In this document: positions 33,787-41,913 of the stretch, piece after piece
Position numbering within the stretch: the stretch's first letter is position 1
Layout of the letters: every line of letters begins with the position of its first letter
Origin: a virus
DNA: 58,762 bases
Virus record (IMG/VR): IMGVR_UViG_3300008952_001413
Coordinates: 1-58,762 of that record
Direction: 5' to 3' (one strand)
Translations under genes and position numbers: made by a program
The notes under the pieces: generated by a model
The model's database searches: none
Seen by the model: only the letters and a program-made list of their open reading frames with translations
Told to the model about the DNA's origin: nothing

Positions 33787-34725
33787 TTCATTGTAATAAA
33801 ATGGATTTTTTATATTATTATACCATGGTAATCGTGGATTCATATGTTTTAGATACGAAGGATATGTTTCTAAAAATTCATTTATTTGATTGGTATTTCC
33901 AAACCAATTAGTACCATATGGAAAAATTATAGAATCGTGTTGTTTTTCTAGTATTACTTCTATCCATGCTTGTTCAAGTATATCTAATTCGTTACACTCT
34001 ATATTGGTATTTTCTTTAATTGCTTTTAAAATATTTTTTGCTCTATATTTCGTAGAAATTGGATACATCTTACTAATTTTTTCTGTAATGTTGCTTATAA
34101 TAGCTTCATTGATATTTAGGTCAAGTGAGAACTTGTTAGATATTGCTTTAAGCTCTTTAATAAAATTCTCTTTGTTCCATAATGCATATATAGAGAATTG
34201 ATAATGATTATTGTTTTTCATATATTTTGTCATTTCTTTCCAATGTCTATGGTTTTCATGATCGTGTAATTGTATTTTGTAAATTTCTTTGGCAACAGAT
34301 TTGTGTATTTTGTCTTTATTGATGTTAAACAATTTTAAAATTTTAATATCTGTGTCATTAATAATAGATTTGTATCTTGCTTGTTCTGTATAATTTTTTG
34401 GGTTCCTGTAGAATCCACAACGTTCAACAAACAATAAATCGTCTAGATTAAAATTTATAATTATTTTACTTGCCTCCGGGTCAATCGAACTTTCACCTCT
34501 GTTTTTTTTTATTTGATGTGCCCTCCTAAATCTTTGATTGTATTCAAATACTCCATGTACTCTATCATGTTCATCCCATGGATTGTTAATGTGTTTAAAT
34601 TTACAATCAGGAGAAAATCTGTCCAATAACCAACGTAATAATCTTCCATATGTGCCTGAATGATAAACAATTTGTATTTTACTCATCTGGTTTAAGCTAT
34701 TTACTTTTCTGTCAACGTACTCCAA
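33766..34725 (-). CDS. unknown protein, tandem paralogue A (sulfotransferase-like start)
   Basis: A protein of 319 residues. IQIVYHSGTYGRLLRWLLDRF near residue 18 and FKHINNPWDEHDRVHGVFEYN follow; the middle has LHDHENHRHWKEMTKY and INFNLDDLLFVERC; the end has EQAWIEVILEKQHDSIIFPYG and SYLKHMNPRLPWYNN. The protein encoded immediately upstream has the same layout, with near-identical ends. The opening resembles a P-loop or PAPS-binding strand as in sulfotransferases, but the loop is not canonical. Its role is unknown; it sits among sugar- and peptide-modifying genes. Confidence 0.6.
   Translation of the reverse strand: MEYVDRKVNSLNQMSKIQIVYHSGTYGRLLRWLLDRFSPDCKFKHINNPWDEHDRVHGVFEYNQRFRRAHQIKKNRGESSIDPEASKIIINFNLDDLLFVERCGFYRNPKNYTEQARYKSIINDTDIKILKLFNINKDKIHKSVAKEIYKIQLHDHENHRHWKEMTKYMKNNNHYQFSIYALWNKENFIKELKAISNKFSLDLNINEAIISNITEKISKMYPISTKYRAKNILKAIKENTNIECNELDILEQAWIEVILEKQHDSIIFPYGTNWFGNTNQINEFLETYPSYLKHMNPRLPWYNNIKNPFYYNELTYPQK
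33814..33882 (+). repeat. 69-base identical block shared by tandem paralogues, copy 1
   Basis: Identical to 34743-34811. It encodes part of the near-identical C-terminal region (SYLKHMNPRLPWYNN) of the two tandem proteins. The spacing differs by 12 bases from that of the 96-base block. Confidence 0.8.
34537..34632 (+). repeat. 96-base identical block shared by tandem paralogues, copy 1
   Basis: Identical base for base to 35454-35549. It encodes the DRFSPDCKFKHINNPWDEHD region and its flanks in paralogue A. The middle of the genes is far more divergent, so the ends look homogenised. Confidence 0.85.
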
Positions 34726-35612
34726 TAAAAGGGATTTTTTGCATTATTATACCATGGTAATCGTGGATTCATATGTTTTAGATACGAAGGATATGTTTCT
34801 AAAAATTCATTAATTTGATTGGTATTTTTAAACCAATTAGTACCATATGGAAAAATTATAGAATCGTGTTGTTTTTCTAATAAAACTTCTATCCAGGCCT
34901 GTTCTAATATATCTAATTCACTGCAATTCATTTGTTGTTTATTTTGTATTGCTTCTAATACAGTCTTTGCTCTGTTTCTTGTTTTTATAACAAATGTTTC
35001 ACTTATTTTTTTTGTTACGTTTTCAATAATAGTTTCGTCAATTTCTAAATCAAGTATAAATTTATTGCTAATAGTTCGAAGTTGTTGTATGAACAGATCT
35101 TTGTTCCAGAGTGCATAAACAGGAAATTGATAGTAAGTTGGGTTTGACATAAATTTAATAATACGGTCAGACCAAATTCCATTTTCACCGTCATGTAGTT
35201 GTATTTTGTAAAGTTCTTTAGTAACTGCTTTAGAGTTTTTTGTTTTATCAATTTTAAATAAATTTAACAATTTAATGTCAGAGTCAGATATAAGTATCTT
35301 ATATCTACCTGTATCATCTTCAAATCCCTCACCTCTATAAAAAGTACATCTTTCTGCAAATAATAAATCAGATAAATTAAAATATATCACTATCTTATTT
35401 GTTGAATTATCTGATGGTACTTTAAAATTTAAATCTGCCCGATTAAATTTGTTATTGTATTCAAATACTCCATGTACTCTATCATGTTCATCCCATGGAT
35501 TGTTAATGTGTTTAAATTTACAATCAGGAGAAAATCTGTCCAATAACCATCTTAGTAATCCGCCATACATTCCAGGATGGTAAGCAATTACTATTTTTTT
35601 ATTTGAGTTCAT
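34701..35612 (-). CDS. unknown protein, tandem paralogue B
   Basis: A protein of 303 residues. KIVIAYHPGMYGGLLRWLLDRF near residue 5 opens it; YFNLSDLLFAERC, LHDGENGIWSDRI and VLEAIQNKQQMNCSELDILEQ follow, and the C-terminus again has EKQHDSIIFPYGTNWF and YPSYLKHMNPRLPWYNN. It shares two perfectly identical DNA blocks with paralogue A while the interior is clearly diverged. It overlaps paralogue A by 25 bases and the gene upstream by 14. Function unknown. Confidence 0.6.
   Translation of the reverse strand: MNSNKKIVIAYHPGMYGGLLRWLLDRFSPDCKFKHINNPWDEHDRVHGVFEYNNKFNRADLNFKVPSDNSTNKIVIYFNLSDLLFAERCTFYRGEGFEDDTGRYKILISDSDIKLLNLFKIDKTKNSKAVTKELYKIQLHDGENGIWSDRIIKFMSNPTYYQFPVYALWNKDLFIQQLRTISNKFILDLEIDETIIENVTKKISETFVIKTRNRAKTVLEAIQNKQQMNCSELDILEQAWIEVLLEKQHDSIIFPYGTNWFKNTNQINEFLETYPSYLKHMNPRLPWYNNAKNPFYWSTLTEK
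34743..34811 (+). repeat. 69-base identical block shared by tandem paralogues, copy 2
   Basis: Identical to 33814-33882, in the C-terminal coding end of paralogue B. Confidence 0.8.
35454..35549 (+). repeat. 96-base identical block shared by tandem paralogues, copy 2
   Basis: Identical to 34537-34632, in the N-terminal coding part of paralogue B. Confidence 0.85.
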
Positions 35613-35937
35613 CTGGAAAATCTCTGTATAAAAAGTGTTGTATTGTTTCTTTGTTTACTAATTGATTAAACGAAACGTGTGATTCATCTATTTTTTCTTC
35701 ATTACGGATTATGCTTGTCATAGCATCATCTAGTTGTTGCATATTGGTAAATTCCATCATAACATGAAATTCAGGCATATCCATTGATCTAAAACCTAAT
35801 TTTGATCTTGTAAGTCTGTAACTTTTCATTTTACCCATTTCAACTAAACCATCTAAAAACTTTCGCATTTTTTTTGCAAAGTCATATGCGTCTACGTCTT
35901 TATGATGATCTGCCCAAATGTGATATATGTCAGCCAA
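35599..35937 (-). CDS. DUF6614-like small protein
   Basis: A protein of 112 residues. MADIYHIWADHHKDVDAYDFA, FLDGLVEMGKMKSYRLTRSKLGF and MPEFHVMMEFTNMQQLD follow the DUF6614 arrangement: a ferredoxin-like alpha/beta unit with YRLTR-K-G and EFH near the middle. The role of that family is unknown. Its start overlaps the stop of the amidinotransferase gene by eight bases, so the two are probably expressed together. Confidence 0.6.
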   Translation of the reverse strand: MADIYHIWADHHKDVDAYDFAKKMRKFLDGLVEMGKMKSYRLTRSKLGFRSMDMPEFHVMMEFTNMQQLDDAMTSIIRNEEKIDESHVSFNQLVNKETIQHFLYRDFPDELK

Positions 35938-36931
35938 AGTAATCCTCCATTTTTCCTTCTCTATATAAATCTTGTGTTATACAATGTATTCCACCATCCC
36001 AAAAGTATCTATGTCTAAAGTTGAATATAATTGGTTCAACTTTATGTTTTTTAAAATGTTCAAATACGTCTTTGTTGTAATTGTTGCATATTATTCTGTT
36101 TTCGTCAACTGACAACATATTAACATCAAATACAGTTTCTTCCACATAACCAACCCAATCATTTAACCATGTGTCAACAAATTCAATTAATTGATCGTTA
36201 TGCTCTTCTCCTTTTAACCACCAACGTCCTCCTACTTTTTTTTTCATTTCTAAAAAAGGACTTACTTTATCCCACGATTGATCTGGTAGATATAGTACGT
36301 CCCAGCCTGGGAATTCTGTTTTATAATCTTGTATATCGTTTAATGAAACAATACAACCAGGTTTCACAACACAAAACACACCATCTGAATGATAACCTCT
36401 GTTTGATTTATGTACTCTAAATCCTTCCTTAGTCCAAATGTCTGTAAATTTTTTTATAGTTGCTTCGGTTGTGTCAGTAACACCGTGATCCCAATACAAA
36501 TCTTTTCCTACTCTACAAATACAAGCAGAAGTAATTGTACTGTCTTGTATGTTTATGTATAGATTTTTTTTGTCTATTTGTTTTAAAATATCTACATATC
36601 CAGGAGTACCCGATCCATGGCAGGCATATAGTTTTTCACCAATTACTGCAAAATGGTCTCTTGGGTTAACTGGTGGACGAAATATATTTTTAAGAGAACC
36701 TACCTTATCTATATCCAACCAACTGCGATGTGTTTTTACACCAGCATCTTTTAATATTTTTTCTAGTGTTTGAGAATCTTCTTCGGTTTCCTCTGCAATA
36801 CGTTTCAAAGGATCCATAATTTTGTTATTTTTATATATAGGTAAATCTTGAAACCATTCTGCTTTAAATCCGGATCCTATCCAACAATGTTTTAATGGGT
36901 GAAAAGTTGCATATCCTTTTATAGGAATCAT
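35930..36931 (-). CDS. amidinotransferase (glycine amidinotransferase-like)
   Basis: A protein of 333 residues. HPLKHCWIGSGF at the start, FRPPVNPRDHFAVIGEKLYACHG in the first half and FRHRYFWDGGIHCITQDLYR near the end: GGIHCIT contains the catalytic Cys (about residue 319) of the GATM/StrB family, in the usual GGxHCxT setting. The YVEETVFDVNMLSVDENRI strand matches the D-x-N active-site segment. The family transfers an amidino group from arginine to an amine such as glycine or an amino sugar. The substrate here is unknown; an amino sugar from the nearby pathway is possible. I recall similar genes in T4-like cyanophages. Confidence 0.8.
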   Translation of the reverse strand: MIPIKGYATFHPLKHCWIGSGFKAEWFQDLPIYKNNKIMDPLKRIAEETEEDSQTLEKILKDAGVKTHRSWLDIDKVGSLKNIFRPPVNPRDHFAVIGEKLYACHGSGTPGYVDILKQIDKKNLYINIQDSTITSACICRVGKDLYWDHGVTDTTEATIKKFTDIWTKEGFRVHKSNRGYHSDGVFCVVKPGCIVSLNDIQDYKTEFPGWDVLYLPDQSWDKVSPFLEMKKKVGGRWWLKGEEHNDQLIEFVDTWLNDWVGYVEETVFDVNMLSVDENRIICNNYNKDVFEHFKKHKVEPIIFNFRHRYFWDGGIHCITQDLYREGKMEDYFG

Positions 36932-36932
36932 G

Positions 36933-37322
36933 TTACTTTCCTTTTTTCTTATCCAGTCTAACTACGTTGCCTTCTGTTAAGTGTCCTACAGATTCTCTTT
37001 GTATATCGTTGTGTCTGAATTCTGCCCAATATAATTCAAATGCAACACCGTCTTCTAAGCCTTCAAATGAATGGAATAATTGTGGTTTGACAGCAGTAAA
37101 ATCGCCAGGGTTTAAAATAGTTTCGTCTACTAAATTGTAATCTTTTTGCCATACTTTAATTTTTAGTTTTCCTGTCATACAATAGAAGCCATTCCATTTG
37201 TATTCGTGTTTGTGTTTAGAGCAAACACCACCTTTTTTATAATCTATTCTATGAAATTCTAATGAACTGTTTGCGAGAATAAGTTCTGTAGATCCCCAAA
37301 TTTTTCCTGCTATATTTGACAT
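36933..37322 (-). CDS. cupin-type protein, sugar isomerase-like
   Basis: A protein of 129 residues. A single cupin barrel: GGVCSKHKHEYKWNGFYCMTGKL is motif 1 (H-x-H and a Gly turn) and GDFTAVKPQLFHSFEG is motif 2 with the late His. It resembles mannose-6-phosphate isomerase type II domains and small sugar-binding cupins. The gene has a consensus-like promoter whose -10 box is six bases from the ATG. It precedes the amidinotransferase by one base. Confidence 0.75.
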   Translation of the reverse strand: MSNIAGKIWGSTELILANSSLEFHRIDYKKGGVCSKHKHEYKWNGFYCMTGKLKIKVWQKDYNLVDETILNPGDFTAVKPQLFHSFEGLEDGVAFELYWAEFRHNDIQRESVGHLTEGNVVRLDKKKGK

Positions 37323-37328
37323 AATATT

Positions 37329-37357
37329 ATTTTACTATTATTTAGATGATTTGTCAA
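37329..37357 (-). promoter_or_regulatory. sigma70-type promoter, leaderless geometry
   Basis: On the minus strand TTGACA (37352-37357) and TAAAAT (37329-37334) are 17 bases apart. Only six bases separate the -10 box from the cupin gene's ATG at 37322. Confidence 0.75.
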
Positions 37358-37368
37358 CAGAGTGTAAA

Positions 37369-37827
37369 TTATTTGTCCCATTCTTCCCATGGGAAAACAA
37401 TCCATGCAGGATCTTTTGACTTGTCTATTTTGTATCCTTGGTAATCTACTTTTGCTTTGCTTGGTTTATTATGTATAAGTGCGGCAAATTTAATTCTACC
37501 ATCACCCTTACTAAAATTTTCAACAATATAATTGAACGTTGCTCCTGTATCATTAATATCATCAATGATTAAAATTTTCTTTTGAAATGCAAACGCTTTT
37601 TCTAATACAGATAGATTTGGCTTTGTTGTATGATCTCTTAATCGTATATCAAGTACTTCGTGTGCTATATTAAGTCTGTGTGAAAGGTAAACGCCAGGAA
37701 TACAACCACCTCTATTAATACCTAATATAATAGTTGGCATCCAATTGGAGTGGACCATTTGATCTTCTATTTGTATTAATGCATTACGCATTTGACCTGT
37801 TGTAAAATAGTTTTTCTTTGTATCCAT
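37369..37827 (-). CDS. phosphoribosyltransferase
   Basis: A protein of 152 residues. IILGINRGGCIPGVYLSHRL gives the first PRTase loop, and KKILIIDDINDTGATFNYI is the PRPP-binding motif (DD-x-x-x-TG). It resembles xanthine/hypoxanthine phosphoribosyltransferases, which combine a purine base with PRPP. Together with GMP reductase it may recycle host purine bases and nucleotides, or supply PRPP chemistry in deazapurine handling. The substrate is not clear from sequence. It has a promoter five bases upstream of its ATG. Confidence 0.8.
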   Translation of the reverse strand: MDTKKNYFTTGQMRNALIQIEDQMVHSNWMPTIILGINRGGCIPGVYLSHRLNIAHEVLDIRLRDHTTKPNLSVLEKAFAFQKKILIIDDINDTGATFNYIVENFSKGDGRIKFAALIHNKPSKAKVDYQGYKIDKSKDPAWIVFPWEEWDK

Positions 37828-37832
37828 ATTTT

Positions 37833-37861
37833 ATTTTACTATATTTGATGTAAATTTTCAA
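37833..37861 (-). promoter_or_regulatory. sigma70-type promoter, leaderless geometry
   Basis: On the minus strand TTGAAA (37856-37861) and TAAAAT (37833-37838) are 17 bases apart. Five bases separate the -10 box from the ATG of the phosphoribosyltransferase. It overlaps the 3' end of the radical SAM gene upstream. Confidence 0.55.
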
Positions 37862-39017
37862 ACGGTATTATTTTTTTATAATTTGTTTTTCTACTTTTAT
37901 CTAGTAATTCTAAATGTTTAATACATTTTTTAGAAAGACTTTTATCGTGATCAATGTATTTTTTAGACATGTTTCTTATAAAATTGACAAAACTTTTATT
38001 AAAACCATTATAATCCTTAGTATCGGATATAAATTTGTTTTTAGCATATTTGGTTAATGATGAAATATGGAAGTGTTTTGGATCTGATAACATAATAGGA
38101 TCTATTTTAATTTTAAGTGAATCAAAATATTTAACCATAGCTATGATTGAATGATAACTGAGTGCTTGAACAACATAATTTACTGCTAAAATAATGTTTT
38201 TTGAATTCATATTTTGAATAATTTTAAAATTTTCATCTAGTGTTTTCCATTTATGACCAAATCTTACATATTCTAGTGTTTCTTCTATACCTTCGCAAGA
38301 AACACTCAGCCAAACTTCTTTAAATTTTGTAAAATAATTTAATATATCTTTATTAATATTCGTTAAATTTGTAGTAAAATGCAAAATACAATTCTTCTTT
38401 TGTGAGTCTGGGATTTGTTCTATAATTTTATGAAGCCCCGGAATTATAAAAGGTTCTCCACCAGTAAATTTTATATGAATACTTTGTGGTAGATTTTTCT
38501 CACACCAGTTGACAAAATCATTGTCTTCTGGCCAATTAAATAATTTTTGATTATATGTAGTATTTTTTGTATACCATTTTTTCAATTCAGGATTTAAATT
38601 TGCTTCTGCTAGTAATTGACTACTTTGTCCTGGATTACACATTATACACTTTAAATTGCATAAATTTCCTAGAACTAGATCAAAACTTTTTATATTTTTT
38701 ACTGATGGATTATTGATTTGATTGAGAATAGAACCTTTATCAAATCTCATGGCTAAAGTCCTATTGTATTGTTTTCGTAATGAATCTCCGTTTTGTTCTT
38801 CTGTTTCCCAACATGCTGAACAAGTCTTGTTTTTTATTCCATTAATTAAGTCTTTGCGTAATTGTTCTAATTCGTTAGAAAAAAAATAATCGTTTAATTG
38901 AGAATAATTGTATTTGTTTGTCTTATTACTTTTGCAACATGGTGATAATTTTTTTCTTGAATCAATAAAAACACTAAACCATGGAGCAATACAAAATGTA
39001 TTCTTATTAGGAATCAT
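37839..39017 (-). CDS. radical SAM protein with N-terminal auxiliary-cluster segment (minus-strand copy 2)
   Basis: A protein of 392 residues. TFCIAPW (Cys9), CC (27-28) and CSACWETEE (Cys66, Cys69) are the auxiliary segment; LGNLCNLKCIMC gives Cys120-x3-Cys124-x2-Cys127; FTGGEPF (GGEP 186-189) follows. NPGQSSQLLAEA after the cluster matches the NPQQSS segment of the copy at 41910. The C-terminus carries LDKSRKTNYKKIIPF, the D--R-----P signature in a weaker form. It is surrounded by nucleotide and sugar metabolism genes. Confidence 0.8.
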   Translation of the reverse strand: MIPNKNTFCIAPWFSVFIDSRKKLSPCCKSNKTNKYNYSQLNDYFFSNELEQLRKDLINGIKNKTCSACWETEEQNGDSLRKQYNRTLAMRFDKGSILNQINNPSVKNIKSFDLVLGNLCNLKCIMCNPGQSSQLLAEANLNPELKKWYTKNTTYNQKLFNWPEDNDFVNWCEKNLPQSIHIKFTGGEPFIIPGLHKIIEQIPDSQKKNCILHFTTNLTNINKDILNYFTKFKEVWLSVSCEGIEETLEYVRFGHKWKTLDENFKIIQNMNSKNIILAVNYVVQALSYHSIIAMVKYFDSLKIKIDPIMLSDPKHFHISSLTKYAKNKFISDTKDYNGFNKSFVNFIRNMSKKYIDHDKSLSKKCIKHLELLDKSRKTNYKKIIPFENLHQI

Positions 39018-39034
39018 ATAATGTATTTAAATAT

Positions 39035-40078
39035 TTAAAATTGCTCGTAAACTTTATTAATTACGTTGTATGTTGTTACAAAAGTTGCACATTTAGGCAT
39101 ATCTTTTAATCGTCTTGCACCAATATATGTACAAGCACTTCTTACACCGCCAAGTATATTTTCTATAGTTTCTTTAACAGGTCCTCTATCAGGTAAATGT
39201 ACTACTCTACCTTCGTTGCCTCTATATCCGTCTTTTCTTTTGCCGTGTACTTCTCTTGCACGATCAGAACTCATGCCATAAAATTCTCTAAATCCGTCTT
39301 TTACTTCTACTTCTGATTCGTTATGTCCTGCTAACATACCGCCAATCATAACCATATGTGCACCACCACCTAATGCTTTTGCAATATCTCCTGGTTGTGT
39401 GCAACCACCATCCGCCATTATGTGTCCATCAACACCATTAGCCGCATCAGCACATTCTAATATTGCTGAAAATTGTGGAACACCAACACCAGTCATTGTT
39501 CGTGTAGTGCAAACACTACCTGGTCCTATTCCTATTTTAACTACGTCAGCACCGTTAATAATTAATTCTTCGGTCATCTCAGGTGTTACTACGTTACCTG
39601 CTACAATAACTTTGTCTGGATATTCTTCTCTAACTTTTTGAACAAAGCCAACCATATTTTGATGATATGCATTAGCAACATCTATTGTAATCATTTTAAT
39701 ATCAGGAAAACTTTTTAATATTTCTTGCATATTAGTATAATCTTCAGCTTCATCATCAAACATTTTATTTGTGCCTGTACATACAGAAACACTTTGTAAT
39801 CTTACACCATTGCCTACTGCCTCTTTCCATTGATCTGGAGTAGTGGATTTTGTAATAACAGTCATCATTTTATATTCTTGTAATATTTTTGCCATACTAA
39901 ATGTACCAACACCATCCATATTACTTGCAAAGATTGGTGTAAAGTTCATTACTTTGTCTGAGTTCCGAAATGTAAACTTACGAGTCATGTCTACATCTTT
40001 TCTTGATGATAACGTGGAACGTTTTGGTTGTAATAAAACGTCTTCGTAATTTAGTTTTGGATCTTGGTTAATTCGCAT
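39035..40078 (-). CDS. guaC: GMP reductase (IMPDH/GMPR family)
   Basis: A protein of 347 residues from the ATG at 40078, which overlaps the stop of the upstream gene. KLNYEDVLLQPKRSTLSSR, TPIFASNMDGVGTF, and KIGIGPGSVCTTRTMTGVG (catalytic Cys) place it in the IMPDH/GMP reductase family; FREFYGMSSDRA and the length of under 350 residues without a CBS domain favour GMP reductase. It converts GMP to IMP with NADPH, which lets a phage rebalance purines from degraded host RNA. Here it is downstream of GTP cyclohydrolase I, which uses GTP, so a role in guanine supply or depletion is possible. Confidence 0.85.
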   Translation of the reverse strand: MRINQDPKLNYEDVLLQPKRSTLSSRKDVDMTRKFTFRNSDKVMNFTPIFASNMDGVGTFSMAKILQEYKMMTVITKSTTPDQWKEAVGNGVRLQSVSVCTGTNKMFDDEAEDYTNMQEILKSFPDIKMITIDVANAYHQNMVGFVQKVREEYPDKVIVAGNVVTPEMTEELIINGADVVKIGIGPGSVCTTRTMTGVGVPQFSAILECADAANGVDGHIMADGGCTQPGDIAKALGGGAHMVMIGGMLAGHNESEVEVKDGFREFYGMSSDRAREVHGKRKDGYRGNEGRVVHLPDRGPVKETIENILGGVRSACTYIGARRLKDMPKCATFVTTYNVINKVYEQF

Positions 40079-40343
40079 CTTCTTCTTTTTCTCTTGCTTC
40101 ACACATTTGTTTTATATTTTGATAATGCTCCCAAGCATCTTTTAGTGCAGGATATTTTTTTCTTAAATCTCTTTCAAAATCAAAATTCATTTGATCTGAA
40201 TCATAACCTACGTCAAAATCTATATTCATAGTATCGACGGTGCCTATTGAACCTTCACTTGGAACCCAATTTTCCATTTCTACATTATCTGATTGTAAGT
40301 TAGCTTGTCTTTCTTTTTCTTTTTGGTATTGTTTTTTATTCAT
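40068..40343 (-). CDS. acidic small protein of 91 residues
   Basis: Starts MNKKQYQKEKERQANLQSDN, then a very acidic stretch (DTMNIDFDVGYDSDQMNFD) and a helical end (PALKDAWEHYQNIKQMCEAREKEEDAN). It looks like an intrinsically disordered head plus coiled coil. No known family. It overlaps FolE by eight bases upstream and GuaC by 11 bases downstream, so all three are coupled. Confidence 0.55.
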   Translation of the reverse strand: MNKKQYQKEKERQANLQSDNVEMENWVPSEGSIGTVDTMNIDFDVGYDSDQMNFDFERDLRKKYPALKDAWEHYQNIKQMCEAREKEEDAN

Positions 40344-41046
40344 GACCCTTCATGTTCATACAAATTTTATAAAATTCATCTCTAGTTGCTGGATCTTCTT
40401 TAAATGCACCTAACATAATTGCAGTTGTCATATCAGATTCGTGTTCTCTTACGCCTCTGTGTGTCATGCAATGATGTTCTGCTTTAACTACTACTGCAAT
40501 ATGACTTGTATGTGCATATTCTTTTAATGCATCAGCAATTTGTGTTGTCATCTCTTCTTGTATTTGTGGTCTTTCTACAATATGGTGAATAATTCTATTA
40601 AACTTACTTAATCCGATAACTTTGCCATTTGGAATAATACCTACCCAAGCATTACCTACAATGTTTTGTAAATGGTGAGCACACGTTGATTTAATACTGA
40701 TTGGACCACTAGTGTACATACTCTTATATCCCATATTAGGAAAGTGTGTAATTCTTGGCATTGGATTATATCTGCCACCAAATGTTTCTTTGATGTACAT
40801 TTTTGCGACACGTTTTGCAGTTTCTTGTGTGTTGTGATCGTTTTCTGTATCAATTACAAGACTTTCCAAAACTCCTTGTAATTTTTCTTGTACCTCTACT
40901 TGTAATTTTTCTAAGTCACCATCCTCAATATATTCAGAAATATTATCATTACAGTGAAATCTTTTTCCTGCTTTTTTAATTCTGTCTTTAATTGTTTTTG
41001 ATATTGGACCTTTAACAATCCAACTGTCTTTTAAAGTGTCATCCAT
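40336..41046 (-). CDS. folE: GTP cyclohydrolase I
   Basis: A protein of 236 residues. Zinc ligands Cys122 and His125 lie in STCAHHLQNIVG; WVGIIPNGKVIGLSKFNRI is the conserved central block; and AEHHCMTHRGVRE carries Cys193. TAKRVAKMYIKETFGG is the usual preceding helix. An extra 45 residues precede the fold. The enzyme opens GTP to 7,8-dihydroneopterin triphosphate, the first step toward both folate and 7-deazaguanine. With QueE, a QueD-like protein and a DpdA-like enzyme in the same window, the 7-deazaguanine role is the better guess. Confidence 0.9.
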   Translation of the reverse strand: MDDTLKDSWIVKGPISKTIKDRIKKAGKRFHCNDNISEYIEDGDLEKLQVEVQEKLQGVLESLVIDTENDHNTQETAKRVAKMYIKETFGGRYNPMPRITHFPNMGYKSMYTSGPISIKSTCAHHLQNIVGNAWVGIIPNGKVIGLSKFNRIIHHIVERPQIQEEMTTQIADALKEYAHTSHIAVVVKAEHHCMTHRGVREHESDMTTAIMLGAFKEDPATRDEFYKICMNMKGHE

Positions 41047-41049
41047 ATA

Positions 41050-41250
41050 TTATTCTATATCTGTTCTAACTATGTGTTTTCTTAATGCTCTAACTAACTC
41101 TTCAATTTTATCAATTACAGCAATTAAACTTTTATCTGTAATATATTTTTGATGTTCTTTGAGTTTGTCATACTCTTTAATTGAGATTTGTACCATTGGT
41201 GATGGACTGGCCGATTCATTTTCATAGCTTTTGTCTTCTTCATTTGTCAT
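41050..41250 (-). CDS. small protein of 66 residues
   Basis: MTNEEDKSYENESASPSPMV followed by a helical half (YDKLKEHQKYITDKSLIAVIDKIEELVRAL). Acidic disordered N-terminus and a coiled-coil-like C-terminus. It has a textbook AAGGAGAT ribosome site and a consensus promoter, so it is very likely expressed and heads the FolE-GuaC operon. Function unknown. Confidence 0.6.
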   Translation of the reverse strand: MTNEEDKSYENESASPSPMVQISIKEYDKLKEHQKYITDKSLIAVIDKIEELVRALRKHIVRTDIE

Positions 41251-41268
41251 TGTATCTCCTTATATACT

Positions 41269-41297
41269 ATTTTACAGTAGTTGCACCATTTTGTCAA
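41269..41297 (-). promoter_or_regulatory. sigma70-type promoter of the folE-guaC operon
   Basis: On the minus strand TTGACA (41292-41297) and TAAAAT (41269-41274) are 17 bases apart. Unlike several others in the window it is followed by an ordinary leader with AAGGAGAT. Confidence 0.75.
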
Positions 41298-41301
41298 ACA
41301 A

Positions 41302-41913
41302 TTATTCAATTATTTGTCCATTGCATTTAATTTGGTTGCTACAAATTTTATAAATTAAATCTGTATAGTCAGAAGAACCAAATTTGGGATTAATACCAAA
41401 ACATTGGTATTTTGTATTAAAGTTTTTCATTATTAAATAGTTTGTAAATTTATAACCACTGTAATCAGCATAGTCGTCAACACCTTTAACATTTTTATCA
41501 ATGTAACTAGACAGCATCCAACCTATAGTAGCATTTTTATCTAACTTATTTTGTTCTTCTAGTGTTTTGATTATTATAAAAGGAAATTGACAACTTAACC
41601 AATAACTTTTACTCCAGCTCTTAGTTAAACTCCATAAATCTACAGTTTTAATTGTATTAATAAAATTTTCTTTTGCCAACGCCGATGAATTTTGATTAAA
41701 AAATATAAAGTCAAAATTGTAAGACAGTTGTTTATAAATTTTATGCATTTGTATTATATCAAAGGTTCTCCAATCAATCTTAATGTTTTCTACATTTTTT
41801 AATTTAGATTCACTAGAACCTATATTAATTACGTCAAAGTCAGCCTGTTGGCAACCTTTTATTAAATCTTCTCCTCTTTTTCCGCCACAACCAATTAATA
41901 ATGCTGTCTTCAT
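41302..41913 (-). CDS. SDR-like Rossmann-fold protein
   Basis: A protein of 203 residues from the ATG at 41913, which overlaps the TGA of the radical SAM gene upstream. MKTALLIGCGGKRGEDLIKG is a nucleotide-binding start with GxGGxxG-like glycines, and DFIFFNQNSSALAKENF matches the second strand of the short-chain dehydrogenase fold. YADYSGYKFTNYLIMKNF holds YxxYxxxK-like residues. It is short for the family and the active site is uncertain. It probably acts with the radical SAM enzyme it is coupled to. Confidence 0.5.
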   Translation of the reverse strand: MKTALLIGCGGKRGEDLIKGCQQADFDVINIGSSESKLKNVENIKIDWRTFDIIQMHKIYKQLSYNFDFIFFNQNSSALAKENFINTIKTVDLWSLTKSWSKSYWLSCQFPFIIIKTLEEQNKLDKNATIGWMLSSYIDKNVKGVDDYADYSGYKFTNYLIMKNFNTKYQCFGINPKFGSSDYTDLIYKICSNQIKCNGQIIE

